A DNA stretch of 64,000 nucleotides. Origin: Stenogyne calaminthoides. Its lineage: Eukaryota; Streptophyta; Magnoliopsida; Lamiales; Lamiaceae. The DNA lies in contig JBBCBC010000056.1 of the NCBI GenBank assembly GCA_037126765.1, positions 310,001-374,000 of the forward strand. Reading direction: 5' to 3'. The translations under genes and the position numbers were made by a program. Below the pieces are notes generated by a model that searched no databases, was not told the origin of the DNA, and saw only the letters and a program-made list of their open reading frames with translations. Positions 10,954 through 23,471 of this stretch are shown here, piece by piece; within the stretch, counting starts at the first letter, position 1, and the number at the start of each line of letters is the position of its first letter.

Positions 10954-11878
10954 CTAAAAATGAATTCTTTCTAAAATTCCGGAATGTAAAGAATATCTCA
11001 AAATTAAAACTCTGTCTTCAAAAGACAGGTGCATTTCTCCCACTGCTTCAGCTGCCACTCTCGTAGCATCGCCCAGTGTGATGAGGACCTCACTCCCACT
11101 AAGTTGCCGAGTCCGCTTGAACCCCTGTAATGTGAAACAAACATGATTAGTGGATCCCGTATCCACCACCCACAAAATGAGAGGCATACGCCGCTAAACA
11201 AGTTTCAAACAACTAGTGCGTGAGTATTACCTTTCTTTCCTTTCGTTTTGGGGTTGGAACTGGCAAAACCTCCATTGTCCTCTCTCACCACAGCTTAAGC
11301 ACTTCCTCTTTGGATTTTCCTTGACACAACAAGCATTCCTCATCTTACCATTGCCCTTGGCAACAGTTGAGTTTTATTGCTTATGGCCTTTGGTCCTCTT
11401 CTTTATCTTGCCTACCCTTGGCCTAGAAGATGAAGACGGACCACTTGCCGTCAAAGCTTGAGTTTGGTGCCTTATCATCATTTCTGCCGAGACCAAATGC
11501 TTGCAACAAATTAGCTAGCGAGGCCAAAATGCTCAAAAACTTTTTGGGCAGAGAGTGAAGTACCAAATTCATCTGAGTCTCCAGATCATAATCTGCACTC
11601 AGAATCTCAAGTTTGTTCAGATGGGCCATCTATTTTGAGGACGTAATCCCTTACGGGTTTGCCCTCCACCATTTTCAGCGACGACATCTCTCGCAAGGTG
11701 ATCTTACGAGTCCCTCATGTTTTGACTCATCAGTTGGCTCATCTGATTTTGGTGTGTCAAGAATCCACTTGTGCTTTTGTGCAGTTAGGACAATTATAAT
11801 TTTTCGTTTCCAATATAGTTTCCATACATATTGTATTGACTTTAAGTATAATAACAGTGGATTAAAAGGTAACGACAT
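10954..11878 (-). pseudogene. Copia B gag and protease, defective
   Basis: Gag would start at the ATG at 11,878 (MSLPFNPLL). The N-terminal part IIIVLTAQKHKWILDTP is followed by a jump from SDEPTDES to the RSPCERC region: the central gag block present in D is missing. The zinc knuckle (about 11,262-11,305) reads CLSCGERGQW with Gln in place of the metal-binding His. The protease (10,954-11,187) keeps WVVDTGSTNHVC, so its DTG active site is intact. Copies E and F share the gag lesions. Confidence 0.8.
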
Positions 11879-13254
11879 CTTTGAATCGAAATAAACAACT
11901 ATATGCAATAAAGACAAGTATATCACAAGGTTCGATCACATGCTTCATATTAAAATCTCAAAAAAAATATGAACACGCATTAGCCAACATCTCAAAACAG
12001 TTTAAATAAGCCACGTTGGGTGGGTCATTATTTAAACACATTCAAGCAGGTTACAAACAAGAGCGATTACAAACCTTTAATATCCAGATTAATAGTTGGC
12101 TCCCCTTTGACCAATATAAAATTGACGGGGACTTGAGAGAAGTATATGCATATCAATTTTATACCTAAATAATAACCATGATTAAATCTGAGGATTATTA
12201 TTTACGCTTTGATCGAGCCTCGTTGGGAGGTCATAAATAATACTAGTAATAACCCACAATCATCCGTTTGGAATTCATTCATGTGAAACCTATCTTTTGA
12301 CCGTCCCGTTGGGGAATTTCTCCAAAAGAATTCACAAATAAATAAATCATGGAGGTCAAAATTAATTCAATTTTATTATCCGGAATAAAATTGTCAATTA
12401 ATTATTTAAACATACTTAGTAATTTTTTGAAGGTGAGATTTTTCCATTTGGCAACCCTCATGCAAACACATTTAAACAAATTAAATAAAGCATAAGATAG
12501 CACAAATAAATCAAGCATAACAGAAAAATAAACATATTGGGCACAAATTATCCAATTGTCATGGTTTGATTTTTCTTGGCTTGATCTTGAAGAAACACGT
12601 CTCAATTTCTCCCTAATTTCGTTTGTCTCGAAAAATACTTAATCTGCGAAACGCACGCCCAGCGACTCGCGGCAGCGGGATGCACGCCGCATCCGGCGGC
12701 CACTGGCCTAGGATAACTTCACTGCCCGGCAAGCCGCGCCCGCCAGTGCCTCGGCACACCTCGGCGAGAGTGTCGAAAAGGCATCCCGAGATCTCGGCGG
12801 GCGACAGCGCATCCGTGTGAAGCTGAAAATACCTGGCGACCTCGGCGGCCCAGCGTGCATCCATAAATGGATATCTTTAAGCGCCCACGCCCGTGTCTTG
12901 TGACGCCGGGCCTCTGCGTGCCAGCGCGTTATAATTCTGGATTTAATTCTTCATCTCTTCGTTCCCGATCCGGTTACAATTTATTTACAAAAAATAAATA
13001 AACCTAGATCTAGACTAGTCTATTACATTGATCAAATCAAACAAATCCTAGTCTACTCGTGGATTTTCTCACGAGGCAAATCAAATCCGAACGAATCGAA
13101 TTAAAAAAACACAGTTTATATGCATGCATAAACACATTAAATTCCATTACAATTGGATACCTGCAAAAAAAGATCTAGCAATTCTACTATCCAATTTAAA
13201 ATTTAATGCCAACGAATTAAATTACAATTTAAAAAATTCAGAGCCCGAAACCGT
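11879..13254 (-). other. Copia B leader with GC-rich island
   Basis: About 1.4 kb lies between PBS and gag. The gag-proximal part is AT-rich and conserved with D, E and F. The PBS-proximal part (about 12,640-12,950) is strongly GC-rich and matches no other copy closely. It contains a 21-base exact match (12,859-12,879) to the RT of copia A (6,056-6,076). No convincing protein is encoded in the GC-rich part. Confidence 0.7.
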
Positions 13255-13267
13255 GGATCTGATACCA
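13255..13267 (-). promoter_or_regulatory. Copia B primer binding site
   Basis: The minus strand reads TGGTATCAGATCC two bases from the LTR, matching the 3' end of initiator tRNA-Met except for one late base (consensus TGGTATCAGAGCC). This fixes the 5' LTR as the right one and the element orientation as minus. Confidence 0.88.
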
Positions 13268-13269
13268 GT

Positions 13270-15119
13270 TGTTGGGGAATGATTTGCATAGAACTATTCG
13301 GGGTGAATATTTAAATACAAATTTAATTCTTTAATTATTACTAGCATGAATTAATCCTATATTAATTCAAATAATAATTGCAACAACATATCATGCATAT
13401 AAAAAGCCACGTAAAACCTACGCATGCAGAATCTACGGGTTTACGTGAACGTACCTCTCGGGATGGCAGTGAATTCGGTTGGACGGACTAACCAAAAGGA
13501 CTTTCCAAGTATTCCCTTAGCCCTTGCTCGACAATCCGGTGGAAGGATACTCGCGAACAATTAACAAAAAGGAAAAAATAAACTTTGTTGCACCACTTTC
13601 GTGGATTTGCTAATTTTTCTAGCACATGGAATTGTACTTGGGAATGAAACAATCATCCCCTATTTATAGGTGAGAGGTGGTCGATTTTTTCAGTAGAAAA
13701 CCAATGTGGGAAAAGAGTTTTCTTGATCACCAAGAAATCGTGAATATATCTCCTATATTCTTTTTCCCATAATTAAAATATTCCACAAAAATCCCACCTC
13801 CTCAATATTATGGAATTTTCGAAAATTAAGGGTCCCAAGATTCCAAGATTTGGATCTTCTTAAATTTATGAGATATTCTTGTATTTCAAGAAATACATAT
13901 CTTCCATAATATCTTTTCAAGAAAATCAAGAAAATCTTTCTTGCCCTTTATTTTCAAAAATTTCGAAATATCCCTTATGAATAACCAAGTGGGAGATTTC
14001 TTGAATTTAATGAGATAATCTTGTATTCCAAGAATACATATCTTCATTCCATAACAAAATTCAAAGAAAATCTTTCTCTCTCTTTTATCCATAAATTTTG
14101 AAAATATCAAGGAAAAATAAGCAACAATATTTATTATATTTTAATCACCTTTTTCAGTTATTGGACTATTTGTTGGGCTACCCAGGGGGCCTTTAGGAGA
14201 ATTAAGATTGGACCTTCTAATGGACCTTGAATATTTAATATTGAGCCACAATATAATTCAAGTCCATAAATATTAATTAATCCCACTACATAATTAATAT
14301 TGCACTATCCATCTTAACCCATATTACAGTCAATATGGCTCCCGGTCATTATTTCCCGTGTTTAAGATTATCTAGCCCATTAATTAATTCAAGTCACTGA
14401 AATAGCTTTCCATTAATTAACATCTTTTATACTTGGTCGAGAAAATGGTTCAAAATTATTATCCATACCAGAAACTAATTCTACTTGCAAGATTTGGTAT
14501 GATAAAGCTTATGAACCTCCCAAGGGGGCAAATCAAACAAGCGTACTTGCACACGATTCTGCGTATTAAATCTTAGCAATCACATGTGACTAATAATATT
14601 GCCCAAGATAAAAAGTATTGAATTTCATTGATTATTTACCCATGATAAGTCAAAAGCAATAGTTACCAATCCCACGTGATCCTATTTAAGGGACGAAGGT
14701 TAAGAAATAACGAACCAATCGAGGTCTAATTCTTCCTTGTTCGATTTCTCAAGAATTTATCCTCCTCAGGTCCTATTCGATTACATCGATCATGCACTAG
14801 TATAATCTCTTGGTCAAGACAAGCCAATCCCCGGCCTTACACTTCAACCTTTCACGATGGGTTGTTCATTTCCATCTAGGTTGTGAATAACGTACTTTTA
14901 GTTACAAGAGACCGTTAATTTAATCTTCTGTGATCTGGTATCACTAAAATTAACTACAATGTAACACGTCGACTTATTGAACAGTTATGCAGTAAATATA
15001 TGTAACATTCAATAATATTTAAAGCATCAGTGATAAACAATTTATTTCAGTAAATAAGTCTGAAAAATTAGTTTCGATTATACAAAGTAAAAAGCATACT
15101 TTTCGTTATAATCCCAACA
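13270..15119 (-). repeat. Copia B 5' LTR
   Basis: It starts TGTTGGGGAATGATTTGC and ends TTATAATCCCAACA at 15,119, with the same length as the partner at 6,192-8,042 to within a base. It is followed by ATTCG. Differences from the partner are clustered at CAG/CTG-containing words. Confidence 0.92.
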
Positions 15120-15771
15120 ATTCGAGCCTTTGCTTTCGTAGATCTCGGTAGGCGCGCCCGCATATCGAGCGCGCCCATGTGCCCATGCCCAATCCGCTGC
15201 GCCCGCGCCGCTGCCTCACCTCCAGCGGCGCTGCGTGCATCAACAGCGCCCGCTTTGACGATTCCGCCCGCGCCGCAAGCGCGCCAAAACCCGTGCGCCC
15301 GTCGAACCAGCGCGCGCTTTCGCCCGCCCTCGCCCCGCCCGTGTGTACTGCTTGGCAGCGTCCGCGTCGCGCTCGTGCCTCCCTTGGCACATTTCGCTCG
15401 ACGCACACCGCTTGCACCCGGTTTCGGATCCCGTCTTTTTAATTCTTCATCTCCGCCTCCGTTTCTGTTCCGGTTACAATTTATTTACAAAAATAAATAA
15501 ACCTAGATCTAGACTAGTCTATTACACTGAACGAATCAAACAAATCCTAATCTACTCGTGGTTTTTCTCACGAGGCAAAATGAATTCGAACAAATCGAAT
15601 TAAAAACCACAATTTACATGCATGCATAAATATAAACATCATCAAATACCATGACAATTGGATACCTGCAAAAAAGATCTAGCAATTCTACTATCCAATT
15701 TAAAATTTAATGAAAACGAATTAAATTACAATTTAAAATTCAGAGCCCGAAACCGAGGCTCTGATACTAGT
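15120..15771 (-). other. Copia C leader with GC-rich island and PBS
   Basis: The segment 15,120-15,470 is GC-rich in an AT-rich window and holds overlapping spurious ORFs on both strands. From 15,470 to 15,771 the conserved PBS-proximal leader follows, ending with the PBS TAGTATCAGAGCC on the minus strand (15,757-15,769, one mismatch to the tRNA-Met consensus). It continues the piece at 6,158-6,191 once copia B is removed. Confidence 0.7.
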
Positions 15772-16113
15772 TGTTGGGGAATTAATTGCCCGGATCTATT
15801 CGGGTTGAATATTTAAATTCAAATTTAATTCTAACAATTATTACTAGCATGAATTAATCCTATATTAATTCAAATAATAATTCAACAACCAATCATGCAT
15901 ATAAACAGTTCACATAAAACCTCCGCATGCGGAAATACTACGGGTTTACGTGAACTGACCTCTCGGAGTGACAACCGTTGTGAAGATGGATCCCGTTCAC
16001 ACGAACACACCAAAAAGTCTTCTCAAGTATTCCCTTATCCTTGTTCAACAATCCGGTGGTAGGAACTCGCGAACAATTTAACAAAAGGAAAAATAAAATT
16101 ATGTTGCACCACC
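15772..16113 (-). repeat. Copia C 5' LTR, first part
   Basis: Starts TGTTGGGGAATTAATTGCCC and is cut by copia D at CCACC (16,109-16,113). The sequence resumes at 25,308. It is most like the LTRs of copia E. Confidence 0.88.
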
Positions 16114-17952
16114 TGTTGGGGAATAAGTTGCACAGATCTATTCGGGATGAATATTTAAATACAAATTTAATTCTTTAATTATTACTAGCATGAATTAATC
16201 CTATATTAATTCAAATAATAATCCAACAACATATCATGCATATAATAATTCACGTAAAACCTACGCATGCGGAATTCTACGAGTTTACGTGAACGTACCT
16301 CTTGGGATGGCAACGGTGTGGCTGAATAGACTAACCGTAAGGACTTCCCAAGTATTCCCTTAGCCTTAGTTCGACTATCCGGTGGAAGGATTCTTGTGAA
16401 CGATTTAACAAAAGGAAAATAAATATGTTGCACCACCTTTGTGGATTTACTAATTTTTTCAGCACATGGAATTGTACTTGGGAATGAAAGAATCATCCCC
16501 TATTTATAGAGGCCAAGGTGGTCGAATTTTTAGTGATAAAACAATGTGGGAAAATCTTTTCTCGATCTCCAAGAAATCTTGAATATATCTCATATATTCT
16601 TTTTCCCATAATTATAATATTCCACAAAAATCCCACCTACTCTATATTATAAGGATTTTAGAAAATTAAGGGTTCCAAGAATCCAAGATTTGGATCTTCT
16701 TGAATTTATGAGATATTCTTGTATTTCAAGAAATACATATCTTCCATAATATCTTTTCAAGAAAATCAAGAAAATCTTTCTTGCCCTCTATTTTCAAAAT
16801 TTCGAAAATCATATCATAGATAACCAAGTGGGAGATTTCTTGAATTTAATGAGATAAACTTGTATTCCAAGAATACATATCTTCATTCCATAACAAAATT
16901 CAAAGAAAATCTTTCTCCCAATATATCTACAATTTTCGAAAATATGATAGGAAAAATAAGCAACAATATTTATTTTATTTTAATCACCTTTTCAGTTAAT
17001 GGACTATATGTTGGGGCTACTTAGGGGGCCTTTAGGAGAATTAAGATTTGACCTTCTAATGGACCTTGAATATCTAATATTGAGCCACAATATAATTCAA
17101 GCCCATAAATATTAATTAATCCCACTACATAATTAATATTGCACTATCCATCTTAACCCATATTACAGTCAATATGGCTCCCGGTCATTATTTCCCGTGT
17201 TTAAGATTATCTAGCCCATTAATTAATTCAAGCCACTGAAATACCTTTCCATTAATTAATATCTTTTATCCTTGGTCAAGGAACGGTTCAACATTATTAT
17301 CCATACCGGAAACTAATTCCACTTGCAAAATTTGGTATGATAAAGCTTATGAACCTCCCAAGGGAAAAATCGAACAAGCGTACTTGCACACGATTCTTCG
17401 TATTAAATCTTAGCAATCACATGTGACTAATAATATTGCCCAAGATAAAAAGTATTGAATCTCTCTGATTCGCTACCCATGATAAGTCAAAGTAATAGTT
17501 ACCAATCCCACATGATCCTATTTAAGGGACGAAGATTAAGAAATAACGAACCACAGAGGTCTAATTCTTCCTTGTTCAGTTCTGAAGAATTTATCCTCCT
17601 GTAGGTCCTATTCAGTGCATCAGTAATGCACTAGTGTAATCTCCTGGTCAAGACAAGCCAATCTGAGCCTTACACCTCAACCTTTCACGATGGGTTGTTC
17701 ATTTCCATCTAGGTCGTGAATGGCGTACTTTTAGTTACAAGGGACTGTTAATTTAATCTTCTGTGATCTGGTATCACTAAATTAACTACAATGTAACACG
17801 TACGACTTATTGAACAGTTATGCAGTAAATATATGTTACATTCGATAATATTTAAAACATTAGTGATAAACAATTTATTTCAGTAAATAAGTCTGAAAAT
17901 TCAGTTTCGATTATACAAAGTAAAAAGCATACTTTCCAGTATAATCCCAACA
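16114..17952 (-). repeat. Copia D 3' LTR
   Basis: Starts TGTTGGGGAATAAGTTGC and ends TATAATCCCAACA, and is followed by the polypurine tract at 17,953-17,970. Very similar to 23,472-25,307, which suggests a fairly recent insertion. Confidence 0.95.
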
Positions 17953-18370
17953 ATCTCCCACTTATACTCAAAGTCTGCTTTTAAGTATACTACAACATGT
18001 CTCGTGTAGTCCGTGACATCTAATGTCACCTACACATACCTAATAATTTCTCCCACTTATACTCAAAGCAGATTGGCAACGGTCTTGACACCCATTCCTT
18101 CCACATGTCTCTCGAATGTATTCAGAGGCAGACCCTTAGTGAATGAATCTGCTAGGTTGTCCTTAGACGCTATCTTTGCCATATCTATATCTCCTGTCTT
18201 AACGATTTCTCGTGTAAGATGTCTTTCCTTTAGTGTGCTTGTTTGACTTGTGAACTCTTGGTTCCCTTGAATTTGCAACTGCCCCTAGCAAATATTGCTA
18301 GATAAATTCGGAACTCCATCCAAGTCCAAGGTCTAGAGCCAAATCAGTTCTTTCACTGCTTCACAAGCAG
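17953..18370 (-). pseudogene. Copia D polypurine tract and C-terminal RNase H
   Basis: The polypurine tract (minus TGAGTATAAGTGGGAGAT) is at 17,953-17,970. The open piece 18,063-18,278 encodes the end of pol: LTREIVKTGDIDMAKIASKD, then LADSFTKGLPLNTFERHVEG. Between this and the RT frame the usual copia CDN motif ahead of GAVANS is replaced by a short stretch with an in-frame TAG (about 18,283-18,300); B, E and F share this change. Confidence 0.75.
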
Positions 18371-18374
18371 CTAC

Positions 18375-19376
18375 TTACCCGACTTCCATGGTTGAGTCAG
18401 TGATGCATTTCTGCTTCACACTCGTCCATTTGATGGCTACACTTCCCAAATGGAAACACACTAACTGAGGCAGATAGTTTCTGGAATCTAAGTCTGATTG
18501 GAAATCCGAGTCCGTGTAGCCGATGGGGATTGGACTATTTGACTGATAAACCAACATTCTATCCCGAGTTCTTTTCAGATACTTCAGAATATTTTTAACT
18601 GCCGTCCAATGCTTTTTCCCCGGGTTACTTTGATATCTTGCTACCATGCCTACGACAAAGAAGATATCTGGTCTCGTACACAGCATTGCACACATAAGGC
18701 TTCCGACAGCCGAAGCACAAGGAATGCCTTTCATGTCATCTATCTCCTTTTGCGTCTTAGGGGACATTTTCTTGGATAGATGGATTCCATGTTTGAAAGG
18801 TACAAAGCCTTTCTTGGAATCTTGCATGCTGAAGCGTTTCAAGACAGTGTCTATGTATGAAGCTTGCGATAACCCTATCATCCTTTTCTTGCGATCTCGA
18901 GTGATCTTGATCCCAAGGATGTGGTCGGCTTTCCCTAAGTCTTTCATATCAAACTGTTTTGAAAGCCATGCCCTTACGTCTGATAACACCTTTACATCGT
19001 TCCCGATGATCAGAATGTCATCCACGTATAGTACTAAGAATACCAATGCAATTCCGACACGCTTTTTATACTCACAACTTTCGAACTCATTTTGATCAAT
19101 CCCATAAGACTTTATTACATGATCAAAACTTTGGTTCCAAGCTCTGGATGCCTGTTTGAGTCTGTAAATGGACTTAATGAGCTTACAAACTAGGTGTTCT
19201 TGGCCTTTTTCAATGAAAACTTGGGGTTGTTGCATATAGATCTCTTCATCAAGACTTCCGTTAAGGAAAGCTGTCTTGACATCCATTTGCCAGATTTCAA
19301 AGTCGAAAATCTTGTGAATCGATAAGAGAATACGGATAGACTTAAGCATGGCTACGGGGCGAAAAAGTTTCCTCAT
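18375..19376 (-). pseudogene. Copia D reverse transcriptase and RNase H (333-codon open stretch)
   Basis: The open frame begins near [12 protein letters not shown]. It runs through [20 protein letters not shown] and RLKQASRAWNQSFDHV to the RT active site LYVDDILIIG (YVDD at 19,017-19,028), then MKDLGKADHILGIKITRD, MLCTRPDIFFVVGMVARYQS and the RNase H motif IGYTDSDFQS. It stops at TMEVG, where the usual RNase H segment is disturbed. Polymerization of cDNA from the genomic RNA is the family role. As an isolated frame it could not be made as the normal gag-pol polyprotein. Confidence 0.9.
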
Positions 19377-20845
19377 AATCGATCCCTTCTTTCTGAGTAT
19401 AACCTTTCGCCGCTAGTCTTGATTTAAAGGTTTCAACCTTCCCGTCCGGTCCTCTTTTCCTCTTATACTTGCATCCAATGGGTTTGACCCCATTGAGTTG
19501 TTCGACTAGCTCCCACACTCTATTATGAAACATAGAACCCATTTCTGCTTTCATTGCTGTTTGTCGAGAATCTGTATCCTTATCTTGGAGTGCCTCGTCA
19601 TATGTCCATGGGTCTAATTCGTCTTGTCCGGGAATCAAGTCCGAGGACTCTCTTATTCCCATGAATCACTTGGGCTGTCTAACAACCCTCCCACTACGAC
19701 GAGGCTCCGGTTGTGAAAACGTATCGTTTGGTATATCATCTAGTACAGTTGGCATTGAGGTTTGCCCTCTAAGCTCATTTAAGGTAATCTCACTTCTGGG
19801 TTTTCTTTGGTTCATATAGTCTTCTTCCAAAAATCTAAAATGGGTGCTGAGGACCACCTTTTGATCTTCGGGACTATAGAACATACACCCTTTTGTTCCC
19901 TCGGGTATCCTACAAACAGCCTTAATTCTGATCGAGGATCCAATTTACCGGCTTCCTTGTCCAACACGTAGGTCGGACACCCCCAAATTCTCATGTGTCT
20001 CACACTAGGCTTGCGCCCGGGCCACAATTCTTTGGGAGTTTTGGGAACCGATTTGGATGGCACCAAGTTCAGAATGTAAGCCGCTGTTTCCAAGGCATGA
20101 CCCCAGAACGACTCGGGAAGATCCGCGTAACTCATCATTGATCTAACCATTTCCAAAAGAATTCTATTTCTTCGCTCTGCAACCTCGTTTTGTTGAGGGG
20201 TTCTGGGTGCAGTGAGCTGGGATACAATCCCTTCATCAGATAAGTGGTTCAAAAACTCATTGCTAAGGTATTCGCCTCCACGATCAGATCATAGAGACTT
20301 AATACGTTTTTCCCTATGATTCTCTGTTTGAGCCTTAAAATTCTTTGAATTTCTCAAAAATCTCAGATTTATGCTTCATAAGGAAAATGTAACCGTACCT
20401 TGAGTAATCACCAATAAAATTACTCATAACCTCCTCTTGCTTTGGTTGACATTGGACCACATACATCTGTGTGAACGATCTCTAACACTTCTTTGGCCCT
20501 ATTCCCCTTGGCTCCAAATTCCCTCTTGGTCATATTACCCTCCAAACATGATTCGCAGGTTGGGATCTGTTCAACTTGGAGAAGCCCTAGTGAATCGTCT
20601 CTCACCAACCTTTGGATCCTCTTTGGATTTATATGACCCAATCTTAGATACCAAAGAAGTGTCTCGTTCACGTCTAATGAACGTTTTCTTTTCTCGGAAA
20701 CAGTTGATGTGTTATAGGATACATTTCGTGAGTGGTGTGCACAGTTAATTGCATAGAGATCATTCAACAACGTTCCATGATAGATAAATTTATCAACAAG
20801 AAAAATGGTAACAACTTTATTAAAAAGTAACCGAATATCCATCAT
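19377..20845 (-). pseudogene. Copia D integrase region
   Basis: GAG-pre-integrase (20,420-20,845; LLWYLRLGHINPKRIQRL, CESCLEGNMTKR, HTDVCGPM) is followed by a broken stretch. The core then carries [19 protein letters not shown] (19,812-20,252) with the catalytic Glu, and the linker has [13 protein letters not shown] (19,666-19,884). A single-base deletion near 19,905 shifts the frame after LFVGYP. The segment 19,342-19,662 joins linker to RT. The GAG-pre-integrase product is identical to that of copia B. Confidence 0.85.
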
Positions 20846-21947
20846 AAAAGTTTAGAAACTGAAAACAAATTCTTTCTAAAATCCGGAATGTAAAGAACAT
20901 CTCAAAAATTAAAACTCTGTCTTCAAAAGACAGGTGCACTTCTCCCACTGCTTCAGCTGCCACTCTCGTAGAATCGCCCAGTGTGATGAGGACCTCACTC
21001 TCACTAAGTTGCCAGGTCCGCTTGAACCCCTGTAATGTGAAACAAACATGATTAGTGGATCTCATATCCACCACCCACAAATGGGAGGCATACGCCGCTA
21101 AACAAGTTTCAACAACTAGTGCGTGAGAATTACCTTTCTTTCCATCCCTTTTGGGTCTGGAACAGGCTGACCTCCAATGTCCTTTCTCACCGCAGTTGAA
21201 GCACTTCCCCTTAGCTGGCTTGTTCACTCCACCATCCTTCTTCACCTTATCTTTGCCATTGGCAACACTTGAGTTCACTTGCTTGTGGCCTTTGTTCCTT
21301 TTCTTGTTCTTACCACCCCTTGGTCTAGAAGAAGAAGAAGGTCCGTTTGCCACCAAGGCTTGGCTCTCTTCGCCCCAATATAAGCCTCTGCCGAGACTAA
21401 AGCTTGCAACAACAGATCGGGACGAGAACTTTTGATTATTCATCCGGTAGTTCAACCTGAATTGTTCAAAACTTTTCGGCAGAGAGTGGAGCACCGAAAT
21501 CAATTTGGGTCTCGATATCGTGATTCAAATACCAAGTACCTCAAGCTTATTAAGGTGAGCCATCATCTGGAGAACGTGCTCCCTTCAGGCGTTCCTCCAT
21601 CATTTTCATAGAGAGCAAGTCCCTCATGGTGATCTGACGAGCCACACGGTTCTGATGTTGAAACATCGCTTTAAGACTAGTCATGATTTCCGCAGTGGTC
21701 TCAACGTTCTAGTGTTGGTGTTGCAACACATCTGACATAGAAGCCAAGATGGTACACTTTGCCATTTCGTTAGACCGCTCCCATTCAGCATACTCTTTCT
21801 TAACCGTTTTAGTGGACTCATCTGATGGTTTATCTGGTTTAGGTGTGGTCAGACAATAGTTAGTTTTCGATTCCAATCAACAAAATTTTCTCCAGTGAGC
21901 AAATTGTCTTTTAGTATATTGAATAGTGGATTAAAAGGTTGCGACAT
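20846..21947 (-). pseudogene. Copia D gag and protease
   Basis: Gag starts at the ATG at 21,947 (MSQPFNPLF). The central block is retained (SNEMAKCTILASMSDVL, then ARQITMRDLLSMKMMEE), followed by DLVLHSLPKSFEQF-like sequence and a basic serine-rich region. The intact zinc knuckle CFNCGEKGHWRSAC (CX2CX4HX4C, about 21,165-21,205) comes next. The protease reads WVVDMRSTNHVC, so the DTG active site is lost. Frameshifts occur near 21,500-21,600 and 21,710. D is the only copy in the window with an apparently normal gag zinc knuckle. Confidence 0.85.
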
Positions 21948-23456
21948 GATGAACTGAAATAAATAATAACATGCATAAGCACAAATATATCACAAGGTTC
22001 GATCACATGCATCATATTAAAATCTAAAAAAAAAATATGAACATGCATCAGCCAACATCTCAAAACAGTTTAAATAAGCCACGTGGGGTGGGTCATTATT
22101 TAAACACATTCAAGCAGGTTACAAACAAGAACAGTTACAAACCTTTAATATCCAGATTAATAGTTGGCTCACACTTGACCAATATAAAATTGACAGGGAC
22201 TTCGGGGAAGTATATGCATATCAATTTTATACCTAAGTAATAACCATGATTAAATACAGGATTATTATTTCGATTTGATCGAGCCTCGTGGGGAGGGTCA
22301 TCGTCGCCACTAACCCACAATCATCCGTTTGGAATTCATTCATGTGAAAGCTATCTTTTGACCGTCCCGTGGGGGGAATTTCTCCAAAAGAATTCACAAA
22401 TAAATAAATCATGGAGGTCAAAATTAATTCAATTTTATTATCCGGAATAAAATTGTCAATTAATTATTTAAACATACTTAGTAATTTTGAAGGTGAGATT
22501 TTTCATTTGGGCAATTCTCATGCAAACACATTTAAACAAATTAAATAAAGCATAAGATAGCACAAAATAAATCAAGCAAAAGCAGAAAAAATAAACATAA
22601 CCCACACCTAATTATCGGTGTCATGGTTTGATTTTTCTTGAAACGTCTTAAAAAGCTGCAAATCTTGAATTTCTCCCGCTCGATCGTCTCAAAAAATACT
22701 CTGTCTCGAAAGCATACATAGCGGCTCCTTGGCCGGATGCACGCCGCCCCCATCGGCGGCCACTTGGCGAGTTAACCTCGGCGGCCTCGGCAGCGTCCGG
22801 CGAGTATCGCCCGCCCAGCGCCTCGGCCCGGCCTCGGCGAGATTCGGCGGCTCTCGCGCGGCCGTGAGCATTATCCGCGTCGCTCCCGGAAATGCCTGCG
22901 CCCCCGATTCTCGGCACCCTTGCCGTCCCCGTGTGCTGTACTTCCACCGCCATCCGCTGGTCGCTCCGCCGCGGTGCCAGCATGCGCCCTAGCGCCTTAC
23001 TTAGAAGCAGCGACACCTCAGCCTTCGGCCCTCGATTTTCGCCCGGCGCCCGTGCGTGCTGCTGGCGTCACGTCCACGCGCCCTCCTTGGCACGCGTTTA
23101 AGACGACGACGACGTCACGCCCCTTCTCGATTTTATCCTTTAATTCTTCGTCTCGTCCTCGTTTTCGATCTGGTTACAATTTATTTACAAAAAATAAATA
23201 AACCTAGATCTAGACTAATCTATTACATTGATCAAATCAAACAAATTTTAATCTACTCGTGGATTTTCTCACGAGGCAAAACGAATCCGAACGAATCGAA
23301 TTAAAAACCACAGTTTATATTCATGCATAAATAAACACATTAAATTCCATGACAATTGGATACCTGCAAAACAGATCTAGCAATTCTACTATCCAATTTC
23401 AAATTTAATGTCAACGAATTAAATTATAATTTAAAAAATTCAGAGCCCGAAACCGT
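21948..23456 (-). other. Copia D leader with GC-rich island and conserved short ORF
   Basis: About 1.5 kb separates PBS and gag. The gag start is preceded on the minus strand by TTATTTATTTCAG, a candidate 3' splice site. An open stretch (22,135-22,320) encodes the GYYLGIKLICIYFPEVPVNF segment that also appears in copia E. The GC-rich island lies at about 22,690-23,130. A candidate 5' splice site, TGCAG/GTATCC, lies near 23,362. Confidence 0.65.
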
Positions 23457-23469
23457 GGCTTTGATACCA
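23457..23469 (-). promoter_or_regulatory. Copia D primer binding site
   Basis: The minus strand reads TGGTATCAAAGCC, with one mismatch to the initiator tRNA-Met complement TGGTATCAGAGCC, two bases inside the 5' LTR. Confidence 0.88.
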
Positions 23470-23471
23470 GT

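Larger units (their letters stand above)
6192..15119 (-). mobile_element. Copia B: full-length Ty1/copia element with two LTRs
   Basis: Two LTRs of about 1,850 bp (6,192-8,042 and 13,270-15,119) flank minus-strand gag and pol. Flanking bases are ATTCA (6,187-6,191) and ATTCG (15,120-15,124), a 4/5 match to a target site duplication. It is inserted in the GC-rich leader of copia C. Coding regions carry many frameshifts. The IN segment is almost identical to copia D, while gag and RT/RNase H are closer to copia F, so B is a mosaic. Confidence 0.9.

Noticed and set aside
15068..15603. Several overlapping Arg/Pro/Ala-rich ORFs in GC-rich DNA, with similar ones at 22,648-23,304, 32,606-33,268 and 44,025-44,637
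   Set aside because: GC-rich DNA has few stop codons, so ORFs appear in all frames. None has a domain, and none is conserved between copies.
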